The notes below the pieces were generated by a model, which made no database searches, was not told where the DNA came from, and was given only the letters and a program-made list of their open reading frames with translations. From Neisseriaceae bacterium (lineage in GTDB: Bacteria; Pseudomonadota; Gammaproteobacteria; Burkholderiales; Neisseriaceae), in NCBI GenBank assembly GCA_017989485.1, contig JAGNPU010000133.1, positions 1-5,941 of the forward strand: DNA of 5,941 nucleotides, given 5' to 3'. Below are positions 1 to 5,670 of the stretch, one piece after another. A program made the position numbers and the translations under genes. Numbering within the stretch: the first letter of the stretch is position 1; every line of letters starts with the position of its first letter.

Positions 1-34
1 GCTGATAACCTAAATTAAATGCTAGATAGATTAT

Positions 35-61
35 AAAACAAAATCCCACCTTGCGGTGGGA
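35..61 (-). terminator. Rho-independent terminator for fieF (minus strand)
   Basis: A perfect 7-bp stem (44-50 with 55-61) closes a 4-base loop. Read on the minus strand it is followed by TTTTGTTTT (43 down to 35), the U-rich tail of an intrinsic terminator. It lies about 75 bases past the fieF stop codon with no gene between, so it most likely ends the fieF transcript. On the plus strand the tail is only ACTTTG, so termination in that direction would be weak. Confidence 0.75.
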
Positions 62-69
62 CTTTGTCA

Positions 70-79
70 GCAGTCTGAA
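70..79 (+). other. DUS-like word between two terminators
   Basis: The 10-mer GCAGTCTGAA differs at one base from the Neisseria DNA uptake core GCCGTCTGAA and at one base from the Kingella-type core GCAGCCTGAA (both from memory). It lies next to terminators, where such sequences are often found. I see no second copy in the window, whereas DUS-rich genomes carry roughly one per kilobase, so it may be chance. Confidence 0.25.
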
Positions 80-102
80 ACCAGCCTTAGGCTGGTTTTT
101 TT
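78..102 (+). terminator. Rho-independent terminator, plus strand (gene left of window)
   Basis: A 9-bp stem (78-86 with 90-98) with a 3-base loop runs straight into a T run (96-102), a textbook intrinsic terminator on the plus strand. The gene it serves must lie left of the window: all three plus frames meet a stop by position 18. Together with the minus-strand terminator at 35-61 it separates fieF from a convergent neighbour that is not visible here. Confidence 0.75.
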
Positions 103-137
103 GTTGCCCTCACCGTCATCGGCAAAGGGACGGCCGA

Positions 138-1037
138 TTAAATCAGGCCCTTGCCGCGCGCATGGTGCACCACGCTGACCGGATCTTGATGGACAATGAC
201 GTCGCTGTAGTCAAAGGCCTTTTCCAAAGTACGCTCTACTTTTTCGGTAATCGTGTGGGCGTCCACGATGTTTAGCCCATCGTCCAGCTCGATGTGGAGC
301 TGAATGAACACGTTGGCCCCAGAAGTACGGGTGCGTAAATCGTGCATGCCCAATACACCACTGACGCCCAACACCAACGTTTCAATACGTTGTCTATCTT
401 CGCTGGGTAATTCTTGATCCATAAGGTCAGACAAGGCGGTTTTGGCAATGTCCCAGGCGCTTTTGAATATCCAAAGCACCAGCAAAAAGGCCAGATACAC
501 GTCGGCGCCGTCTATGCCCCAGGTGGTCAGCAGCAAGGCCACAATCACCACGCTATTGGCCAATAGGTCGCTCGCATAATGCAAAGAGTCGGCGGCAATC
601 GCCTGGGAGTGGGTGCGCTTCACCACGTAGCGCTGATAGGCCACCAGCGCCAGGGTGCCGGCAATAGAAACCACCATCACGGCCATCCCCCAGCCGGTAT
701 TGGTAATCGGCTTGGGGTGAAGCAGACGATCAAACGCCTGCAACAATAAGAATACCGCTGAACCCGCCACAAACGCCGCCTGCACCAAAGCCGCAAGGCT
801 TTCTGCCTTACCGTGACCAAAGCGATGGTGTTTGTCTGCGGGCTTAATCGCAATGCCGACCGCAATCATATTGATCACGCTGGCCCCCGAGTCCATTAAG
901 GAATCGATCAGGCTGGCCAAGATACTGACCGAGCCGCTGGCAAACCACACCCAGGCTTTTAAAACAATCAAACTCACGGCCAAACCTACTGACGCATACG
1001 TCGCCGTTTTCATCAGGCGTTCTCTATCTTGAGCCAT
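138..1037 (-). CDS. fieF: Cation diffusion facilitator, FieF/YiiP-type Zn2+/Fe2+ efflux protein
   Basis: Inner-membrane divalent-cation/proton antiporter of the CDF family, exporting Zn2+ or Fe2+ from the cytoplasm as a homodimer. The 299-residue product (E. coli FieF is 300) has an N-terminal six-helix membrane domain to about residue 205 and a cytosolic C-terminal domain. All metal ligands known from E. coli YiiP are present at identical numbers: transport site D45, D49, H153, D157; loop site D68, H71, H75 (in HHRFGHGKAES); and cytosolic dimer site H232, H248, H261, H283, D285. This register also supports the chosen start, as does AAAGGA five bases upstream. Longer starts at 1043 and at a TTG at 1103 are possible but less likely. 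The gene is monocistronic, diverges from mltG, and ends before a terminator at 35-61. Conserved ligands establish a metal-transport role; which metal dominates in vivo cannot be read from sequence. Confidence 0.96.
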   Translation of the reverse strand: MAQDRERLMKTATYASVGLAVSLIVLKAWVWFASGSVSILASLIDSLMDSGASVINMIAVGIAIKPADKHHRFGHGKAESLAALVQAAFVAGSAVFLLLQAFDRLLHPKPITNTGWGMAVMVVSIAGTLALVAYQRYVVKRTHSQAIAADSLHYASDLLANSVVIVALLLTTWGIDGADVYLAFLLVLWIFKSAWDIAKTALSDLMDQELPSEDRQRIETLVLGVSGVLGMHDLRTRTSGANVFIQLHIELDDGLNIVDAHTITEKVERTLEKAFDYSDVIVHQDPVSVVHHARGKGLI

Positions 1038-1042
1038 CGCCA

Positions 1043-1048
1043 TCCTTT
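1043..1048 (-). promoter_or_regulatory. fieF ribosome binding site that decides the start
   Basis: AAAGGA on the minus strand sits five bases before the ATG at 1037, an ideal spacing. The in-frame ATG at 1043 overlaps this motif and so would have no properly spaced site. This selects the 299-residue FieF, whose metal ligands then match E. coli YiiP numbering. Confidence 0.65.
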
Positions 1049-1084
1049 CATCTTTTGTGTGTGTTGGGCGCTGAACGCACCCAC

Positions 1085-1098
1085 GACCAATATTGGTC
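1085..1098. promoter_or_regulatory. 14-bp perfect palindrome upstream of fieF, candidate operator
   Basis: GACCAATATTGGTC is a perfect inverted repeat 48-61 bases upstream of the chosen fieF start. Its size and place suit a dimeric transcription factor controlling a metal-efflux gene, but I do not recognise it as a Zur, Fur, CueR/ZntR or other known box. On the minus strand TTGACC (1100-1095) at its edge resembles a -35 element, but I see no convincing -10 at 17 bases. The operator role is inference. Confidence 0.35.
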
Positions 1099-1179
1099 AA
1101 CAACCGCTGCCAAGCATACTCAAACAGCCATCGGGAGACATCGTATCAAATAACCCCATAAACACCAAACTGTTTTAAC

Positions 1180-1208
1180 ATTATCTCCTTTAAAATCAAT
1201 TGGATTAA
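1180..1208 (-). promoter_or_regulatory. Candidate sigma-70 promoter toward fieF
   Basis: On the minus strand, GATAAT (1185-1180) matches five of six bases of the -10 consensus. TTAATC (1208-1203), 17 bases upstream, is a poor -35 with three of six. The surrounding DNA is AT-rich relative to the genes. If used, it would give a leader of roughly 135 bases containing the 1085-1098 palindrome, placing that palindrome downstream of the start site. Confidence 0.25.
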
Positions 1209-1349
1209 GAATCAGAATCATATGAATCAGCACAGCCAGCCAGCATGACCCTGCCCAATTGGGCTTAAGCACGCCGAACCACTGCGGCCTAGGCCGGTCT
1301 TAATGGCTTAATCATGGCTTAAAAATAGCATCACCCGCGGCTTCGCCCT

Positions 1350-1379
1350 TTACCAAGCCGATTCAATCAATGTTAGAAT
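1350..1379 (+). promoter_or_regulatory. Candidate extended -10 promoter for the mltG operon
   Basis: TAGAAT (1374-1379) matches five of six -10 bases and is preceded by TG plus one base (1371-1373), the extended -10 signature. TTACCA (1350-1355), 18 bases upstream, is a moderate -35 with four of six. Transcription would begin near 1386, leaving a leader of about 46 bases before mltG. No other promoter-like site as good is seen closer to the operon. Confidence 0.45.
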
Positions 1380-1431
1380 AAGCACTTTATTGTCGAGGCC
1401 CTGCCTCAGCCAACCTGAGCCCTTCATACTT

Positions 1432-2430
1432 ATGCGCAAAGCCAAACTCTTTTCTCTCAGCACCGTGGCCATCATCGTCATCGTGGTCGCGACGCTGTTG
1501 TTTTATCCGTTTGCTTTAGACAAAACCTACTCTTTAAGCATCAAAAAAAACCAGGGCTATAGCCAAATCGTCAGCCAGCTGAAAAAAGATGGCGTCATCA
1601 AAAGCGAATTGCTGATGAAGGCCGTGGCCTACCCACTAGGGGCGCAAAACAAATTACGCCCAGGCGTCTACCGTTTTCGCAAAAGCACCTCCACCTGGCA
1701 CATCATCAAAGTATTGCTGAATGATAAGCCTGAAGCCCGCTACGTGACCTTCTTGGAAGGCTCAAACTTTAGCCACCTGCGCGCCACCCTGGCCCAGTCT
1801 GGCGGCTTAGAGCACGTCACCGGGGGGTTGTCAGAAGCCGCCCTACTGAAAAAAATTGACCCCAATACGCCTTACACCAAGGCCGAGGGCCTGTTTTTCC
1901 CAGACACCTATCAATACAACGAAGGGGAATCGGACTTAACCATTCTGACCCTGGCCTACAAAACCATGCAAAGACAGCTCGCGTCGGCATGGGAAGACCG
2001 TCAATATGATTTACCGTATAAAAACCCATATGAATTGCTCATTATGGCCAGCATGATCGAACGGGAAACCGGCCATGAGGCCGACCGACGCCACGTGTCG
2101 GCCGTGTTCGTGAATCGTCTCAACATCGGCATGCGCCTGCAAACCGACCCCACCGTCATGTACGGCATCAGCCCCAACTTTAAAGGCCGCCTACGCCGTG
2201 CCGACCTGCGCCGAGACACGCCGTACAACACCTATACCCGTGCAGGCTTAACCCCCACGCCGATTGCACTGCCCAGCCAAAAGGCCTTAGAGGCCGCCGC
2301 CCACCCGTCGTCAGAAAAGTTTCTATACTTTGTGTCGATGATGGACGGAACAGGCCTGAGCTACTTTAGCCACGACCTGCCGGAACACAATCAGGCAGTC
2401 CGTAAATACATTTTAAAAAGAGGAGGCTGA
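1432..2430 (+). CDS. mltG: Endolytic murein transglycosylase MltG (YceG-like)
   Basis: Inner-membrane lytic transglycosylase that cleaves nascent peptidoglycan strands and so helps set glycan chain length. The 332-residue product (E. coli MltG 340) starts with a basic MRKAK followed by one hydrophobic segment (residues 6-25), a signal anchor leaving the rest in the periplasm. A LysM-like part follows, with PGVYRF at 77-82. The YceG catalytic domain has EGLFFPDTY at 152-160, the catalytic glutamate E210 in the MIERET motif, RLQTDPTV at 235-242 and YNTYTRAGLTPTPIA at 265-279. The ATG at 1432 is chosen because it opens directly on the anchor; a TTG at 1390 would add 14 unusual residues with no ribosome site. 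The upstream Shine-Dalgarno match is weak. It is first in the five-gene operon, and its stop lies one base before tmk. Confidence 0.95.
   Translation: MRKAKLFSLSTVAIIVIVVATLLFYPFALDKTYSLSIKKNQGYSQIVSQLKKDGVIKSELLMKAVAYPLGAQNKLRPGVYRFRKSTSTWHIIKVLLNDKPEARYVTFLEGSNFSHLRATLAQSGGLEHVTGGLSEAALLKKIDPNTPYTKAEGLFFPDTYQYNEGESDLTILTLAYKTMQRQLASAWEDRQYDLPYKNPYELLIMASMIERETGHEADRRHVSAVFVNRLNIGMRLQTDPTVMYGISPNFKGRLRRADLRRDTPYNTYTRAGLTPTPIALPSQKALEAAAHPSSEKFLYFVSMMDGTGLSYFSHDLPEHNQAVRKYILKRGG
2421..2426 (+). promoter_or_regulatory. Strong ribosome binding site for tmk
   Basis: AGGAGG lies inside the last codons of mltG, five bases before the tmk ATG at 2432. It is a full match to the 16S anti-Shine-Dalgarno core and by far the strongest site in the operon; mltG, holB and the PhnP-like gene have weak or no match. 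This suggests tmk is translated efficiently and partly independently of mltG. Confidence 0.8.
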
Positions 2431-2431
2431 T

Positions 2432-3064
2432 ATGCGTGGCCAATTCATCACCTTAGACGGCATCGATGGCGCAGGCAAAAGCACCCATCTGGCCTTTATG
2501 AAACAGTGGTTCGACGCCCACAATATCGACGCGGTTTTTAGCCGTGAACCCGGCGGCACGCCCGTAGGCGAAGCTTTACGTGGCCTGTTGCTCGACCCCG
2601 ACACCAAGGCCAGCCTCAACACCGAGACCTTAATGATGTTTGCGGCCCGCATGCAGCACATTGAAGACGTCATCGAACCCGCACTGGCCGCCGGCCGCTG
2701 GGTGGTCAGCGACCGCTTCACCGACGCCACATTTGCCTACCAGGGCGGCGGCCGCGGCGTGCCTTTGGCGCGCATCCAAATCCTAGAAGACTGGGTCCAA
2801 CAGGGCCTACAGCCCGACCTTACCCTGTTACTAGACGTGTCCCTCAGCGTTTCAGAAGAGCGACTGGCCCGTACCCGCGAAAAAGACCGTTTCGAACAGG
2901 AAGCGCGTGATTTTTTCGAGCGTACCCGCAGCGTTTATCTGGACCGCGCCCAGGCCCATCCAAGCCGCTATGTGGTTTTGGATTCCAGCCAGCCGGTCGA
3001 CGCCGTCCAGGCACAAATTAACGCGGTATTAACCCGCTTACAGCAACGATTGGTCACCGCATGA
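2432..3064 (+). CDS. tmk: Thymidylate kinase (dTMP kinase)
   Basis: Cytosolic enzyme that phosphorylates dTMP to dTDP with ATP, an essential step toward dTTP. The product is 210 residues, close to E. coli Tmk (213). It shows the P-loop GIDGAGKST at 10-18, the dTMP-binding REPGGT at 38-43 (the DRX-like loop), the SDRF motif at 93-96 with the substrate-binding run AYQGGGRG at 102-109, and the LID region with R147, R149 and R153. A P-loop with no basic residue before its lysine, combined with arginines in the LID, is the E. coli-like type II arrangement. The start follows a strong AGGAGG. The gene begins one base after mltG ends, and its stop overlaps the holB start by four bases (ATGA), implying translational coupling to the clamp-loader subunit. 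Confidence 0.97.
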   Translation: MRGQFITLDGIDGAGKSTHLAFMKQWFDAHNIDAVFSREPGGTPVGEALRGLLLDPDTKASLNTETLMMFAARMQHIEDVIEPALAAGRWVVSDRFTDATFAYQGGGRGVPLARIQILEDWVQQGLQPDLTLLLDVSLSVSEERLARTREKDRFEQEARDFFERTRSVYLDRAQAHPSRYVVLDSSQPVDAVQAQINAVLTRLQQRLVTA

Positions 3065-4041
3065 TTTACCCCTGGCACCAAACCAACTGGCAGGATTTGG
3101 CCAAGCAATGGCAGAGCAAGCCCAATGCATGGCTCATCACGGGCAAGGCCTTAACTGGCAAAACCGCGTTCGCCGAACACCTGGCCCAGGCCTTATTGTG
3201 TGAACAGCCGCTGGCCGATCGTGAACCCTGTGGGCAATGCCCCTCTTGCCACTTAATGGGCCAACACAGCCACCCTGACTTCAAGCTGTTGACGCCGTTT
3301 GAAGAAGAAGGCGAAACCAATGCCAAGAAACTGCGTCAAATCAAGATTGACGACGTGCGCGAGGCCCTGAGTTTTATCCAGCTCACCAGCCACCGAGGCG
3401 GCATGCGGGTATTGTTGATCAATCCCGCCGAAACCTTAAACACCCAGGCCGCCAACGCCTTGCTGAAAGCCTTAGAAGAGCCGCCGGCGGGCGTGTTGTT
3501 CATTCTGGTGTGCCACAACAAAGACAAGCTCTTGCCCACCATTAAAAGCCGTTGCCGCCAGCTGCCGCTGACCGCGCCTAGCCCTGACGTGGCCCTGGCC
3601 TATTTACAGGCACAGGGCACAGAGCACGCCGAGGCATTATTGGCCTTTCACCATGGCGCACCGCTGTTTGAAGACGAGCCCGATCATTTGGCCATGCGCG
3701 CGGAGCTCTTAAACCTGCTCAGCCAGCCTCGGTTGATTGCCTGCCTGGATTACGCCGCCAAGTTTGACCAAAAAAAATGGCCGCTGAGCCTGTTTTTGAA
3801 TTGGTTACAAAAATGGTGTTTAGATCTGGCCCAAATGCAGCAAACGGCCAGGCTAGGGTTTTACCCAGAACACCAGCAGGCGCTACAGCAGCTGGCAAAA
3901 AAAATTGACTCTTTAAAGCTGTTTGCCTATTTGGACAGCCTTAATGCCCTGGCCCCTTACGGCCAGCACACCTTAAATGTTAAACTGCAATTAGAAGCCT
4001 TATTGATCGACTATTTGAAACTGCCGCAAAAATCGGCTTAA
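3061..4041 (+). CDS. holB: DNA polymerase III delta' subunit (clamp loader)
   Basis: Delta' is the stator of the clamp loader that opens the beta sliding clamp and places it on primed DNA. The 326-residue product (E. coli HolB 334) has an AAA+ module. A P-loop-like GKALTGKT sits at 28-35, a four-cysteine zinc module at C47, C57, C60 and C63, and HPDF follows at 71-74. The Walker B position reads VLLINPAE (117-124) without the usual acidic pair, as expected for a non-hydrolysing delta'. The conserved ANALLKALEEPP lies at 131-142 and the SRC sensor motif at 163-165. The helical C-terminal collar domain is divergent, as usual. The start overlaps the tmk stop (ATGA) with little Shine-Dalgarno, so expression probably depends on tmk translation. 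The P-loop matches GxxxxGKT in full, unlike E. coli delta'. Confidence 0.94.
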   Translation: MIYPWHQTNWQDLAKQWQSKPNAWLITGKALTGKTAFAEHLAQALLCEQPLADREPCGQCPSCHLMGQHSHPDFKLLTPFEEEGETNAKKLRQIKIDDVREALSFIQLTSHRGGMRVLLINPAETLNTQAANALLKALEEPPAGVLFILVCHNKDKLLPTIKSRCRQLPLTAPSPDVALAYLQAQGTEHAEALLAFHHGAPLFEDEPDHLAMRAELLNLLSQPRLIACLDYAAKFDQKKWPLSLFLNWLQKWCLDLAQMQQTARLGFYPEHQQALQQLAKKIDSLKLFAYLDSLNALAPYGQHTLNVKLQLEALLIDYLKLPQKSA

Positions 4042-4055
4042 TCCATTGAGACCCT

Positions 4056-4823
4056 ATGTTTGTTGACTCCCACTGCCATTTAAACTTTCCTGACCTAGTG
4101 GCCAGACTGCCCGACATTTTTGCCAAGATGACGGAAAATCAGGTACAGCAGGCTTTGGCCATCAGCGTCAGCCACCAAAGCTTTGCCGAAGTCTTGGCGA
4201 TTGCCGAAGCCCATGCGTTTATTTACGCCACCGTCGGCGTTCACCCTGACGACATCGATGCGCAGGAGTTCACCCTGGCCGAACTGATTGAGCACGCCGC
4301 CCACCCGAAAGTCGTGGGCATAGGCGAAACCGGCCTGGACTACCATTGGTGCGAAGGCGACTTAAGCTGGCAGCACCAGCGTTTTGCCACCCACATCGAG
4401 GCCGGCATCCAAACCGGGCTGCCCATTATCGTGCACACGCGCAAGGCCGCCGACGACACCATTGCCATGATTAAAGAACAGCAGTGCCAAAATGGCGTGA
4501 TTCACTGCTTTACCGAAGACAAAGACGTGGCCAAACGCTGTCTGGACCTAGGCTTTTACATTTCATTTTCCGGCATCGTCACCTTTAAAAACGCCAAAGA
4601 CATCCAAGAAGCGGCCAAATACGTGCCGCTAGAGCGCATGTTAATCGAAACCGATTCGCCCTATTTGGCGCCGGTGCCTTTTCGCGGCAAAACCAATGAA
4701 CCTGGGTTTGTGAAACACGTGGCGGAACACATCGCACTGTTGCGTGGCTGTCCCGTAGACACCATTGCCCACGCCACCACAGACAATTTTTATCGCCTTT
4801 TTAACAAAATTCCACGCCCATGA
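4056..4823 (+). CDS. TatD-family metal-dependent hydrolase/DNase (YcfH-like)
   Basis: Cytosolic TIM-barrel metallohydrolase of the TatD family; characterised members are Mg2+-dependent 3'-5' DNases, and the position after holB matches E. coli ycfH. The 255-residue product has the full metal set: H6 and H8 in DSHCHL, GVHPDD at 61-66, E91 in GIGETGLDY (88-96), H127 in IIVHTR, H150 in GVIHCF, and D200 in ETDSPYLAP (198-206). The final region PFRGKTNEP is also typical. The start is fixed because family members begin with the HxH strand; GAG (4048-4050) lies five bases upstream. It sits 14 bases after holB and overlaps the next gene by four bases (ATGA). The family is certain; the physiological substrate is not, and ycfH itself is less studied than TatD. 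The wording resembles Neisserial YcfH proteins, from memory. Confidence 0.93.
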   Translation: MFVDSHCHLNFPDLVARLPDIFAKMTENQVQQALAISVSHQSFAEVLAIAEAHAFIYATVGVHPDDIDAQEFTLAELIEHAAHPKVVGIGETGLDYHWCEGDLSWQHQRFATHIEAGIQTGLPIIVHTRKAADDTIAMIKEQQCQNGVIHCFTEDKDVAKRCLDLGFYISFSGIVTFKNAKDIQEAAKYVPLERMLIETDSPYLAPVPFRGKTNEPGFVKHVAEHIALLRGCPVDTIAHATTDNFYRLFNKIPRP

Positions 4824-5608
4824 AGCCATTAAACACCCCCGTCAAACTCACCGTACTGGGCTGTGGCAGCTCTTCTGGCACCCCGGTGATTAACTGTGAC
4901 TGCCCCACCTGTGCCAGCACCAACCCGAAGAACACCCGCAGCCGCTGTAGCGCACTGGTCGAAGTGGGCGAACAGCACTTGGTCATCGACACCGGGCCCG
5001 ACTTTCGCCAACAGGCCTTACGCAGCGGCATGAAGCAAATCGATGCAGTGCTGTACACCCATCCCCACGCCGATCATTTAAACGGCATTGATGACTTACG
5101 CGCGTTTTGCTACAAGCAGCAGGCGGCCATCCCGATTTACGGCAATGACTTCACCGTTGGCAACATCCAAACCCGTTTTGACTATGCTTTTTTCCCGCCC
5201 GGCCAAAACTGGGACAAGCCCGTCCTCAGCGGCCACGTGATTGCCGATGCCTTTGACGTGGCGGGTACGCCCATACTCGCCTTAGACATGCCCCATGGCC
5301 GCTGGCGCTGCACCGCCTACCGCATCGGCAAGGTGGCTTGGCTGACCGACATCAACGACATCAGCGACGCCCAAATCGACGCCTTACAAGGGCTAGACTA
5401 TTTGTTCCTAGACTGCCTGCGTCAGGAATCTTATCCTAGCCATTTGGGTTTTGATCAAGCCGTCGGCTTTGCCCAGCGCATTAACGCCAAGCAAACCTAT
5501 TTAATCCACATGACCCATGCCTTTTCCTATGAGGCCTTAAGTGCCCAGTGCCCACCGGGCATTGAGGTTGCCTATGACGGCCTGTGCGTGCACACCACCT
5601 TAGGTTAA
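4820..5608 (+). CDS. PhnP-like metallo-beta-lactamase-fold phosphodiesterase
   Basis: A 262-residue metallo-beta-lactamase-fold hydrolase, closest by motifs to PhnP (phosphoribosyl cyclic phosphodiesterase). The N-terminus has the PhnP-type GCGSSSGTPV (14-23) and a CDCPTC cluster (C26, C28, C31) that in PhnP helps bind a structural zinc. The active-site motif THPHADH lies at 80-86 (H81, H83, D85, H86), with H159, D177 in LTDIN and H230 in LIHMTH as remaining ligands; H208 in PSHLG matches the position of a catalytic histidine in PhnP. All expected ligands are present, so it should be active. The ATG overlaps the tatD stop by four bases with no Shine-Dalgarno, implying coupling. There is no phosphonate (phn) gene nearby, so the PhnP reaction is not established here; another cyclic phosphate or nucleotide diester is equally possible. 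It is last in the operon, before a strong terminator. Confidence 0.88.
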   Translation: MKPLNTPVKLTVLGCGSSSGTPVINCDCPTCASTNPKNTRSRCSALVEVGEQHLVIDTGPDFRQQALRSGMKQIDAVLYTHPHADHLNGIDDLRAFCYKQQAAIPIYGNDFTVGNIQTRFDYAFFPPGQNWDKPVLSGHVIADAFDVAGTPILALDMPHGRWRCTAYRIGKVAWLTDINDISDAQIDALQGLDYLFLDCLRQESYPSHLGFDQAVGFAQRINAKQTYLIHMTHAFSYEALSAQCPPGIEVAYDGLCVHTTLG

Positions 5609-5622
5609 CGCGTCTCACACGC

Positions 5623-5654
5623 AAAAAAAGAGCCCCTGTTAGGGCTCTTTTTTT
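5623..5654. terminator. Bidirectional terminator between convergent genes
   Basis: A 13-bp perfect stem (5623-5635 with 5642-5654) surrounds a 6-base loop. GAGCCC/GGGCTC forms its GC part, flanked by seven A and seven T, so either strand ends in a U run. It begins 14 bases after the PhnP-like stop and 16 bases past the stop of the minus-strand gene, so it very likely terminates both transcripts. Confidence 0.92.
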
Positions 5655-5670
5655 GTACGCTGGCACATGC

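Larger units (their letters stand above)
1104..1431. other. Divergent fieF/mltG intergenic region
   Basis: About 330 bases without a supported gene. It holds candidate promoters for both sides, two perfect 12-bp palindromes (GCCCAATTGGGC at 1253-1264 and CGGCCTAGGCCG at 1285-1296), and a 9-bp direct repeat ATGGCTTAA (1303-1311 and 1314-1322). The shorter word GGCTTAA occurs three times (1262, 1305 and 1316). An 11-codon minus-strand mini-ORF (1181-1146) starts just after AAAGGAG, but its spacing is short. I see no T-rich terminator that would define a small RNA. Confidence 0.6.

Noticed and set aside
832..1032. 66-codon plus-strand frame within fieF
   Set aside because: It is antisense to the conserved N-terminal membrane domain of FieF and has no ribosome site or recognisable family.
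1038..1103. Longer FieF from a TTG at 1103 or the ATG at 1043
   Set aside because: The start at 1037 has AAAGGA at ideal spacing and puts all metal ligands at E. coli YiiP numbers. The longer N-terminus is Cys/His/Arg-rich and unlike CDF proteins, and it would place the palindrome inside the coding region.
1405..1419. 5-bp stem-loop (CTCAG/CTGAG) in the mltG leader
   Set aside because: Such a short stem is expected by chance and there is no sign of an alternative pairing or terminator, so I do not call a riboswitch or attenuator.
1390..1431. Upstream TTG start giving MltG 14 extra residues
   Set aside because: There is no ribosome site, the extra residues precede a standard basic-plus-hydrophobic signal anchor, and the ATG at 1432 gives the family length.
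1722..1735. AAGCCTGAA word resembling a DUS
   Set aside because: It lies in mltG coding sequence and matches the 12-base Kingella-type DUS at only eight positions.
2413..2730. 105-codon open frame on the minus strand over tmk
   Set aside because: It lies antisense to a gene with complete Tmk motifs, its composition looks like a shadow frame (Ser/Arg/Ala-rich), and no family is recognisable.
2745..2760. GC-rich run GGGCGGCGGCCGCGGCG
   Set aside because: It encodes the conserved Tmk substrate-binding glycines and arginine, so codon choice explains it.
4801..5058. Minus-strand open frames over the start of the PhnP-like gene
   Set aside because: They are shadows of a plus-strand gene with intact metal-binding motifs, and no start signal was seen.
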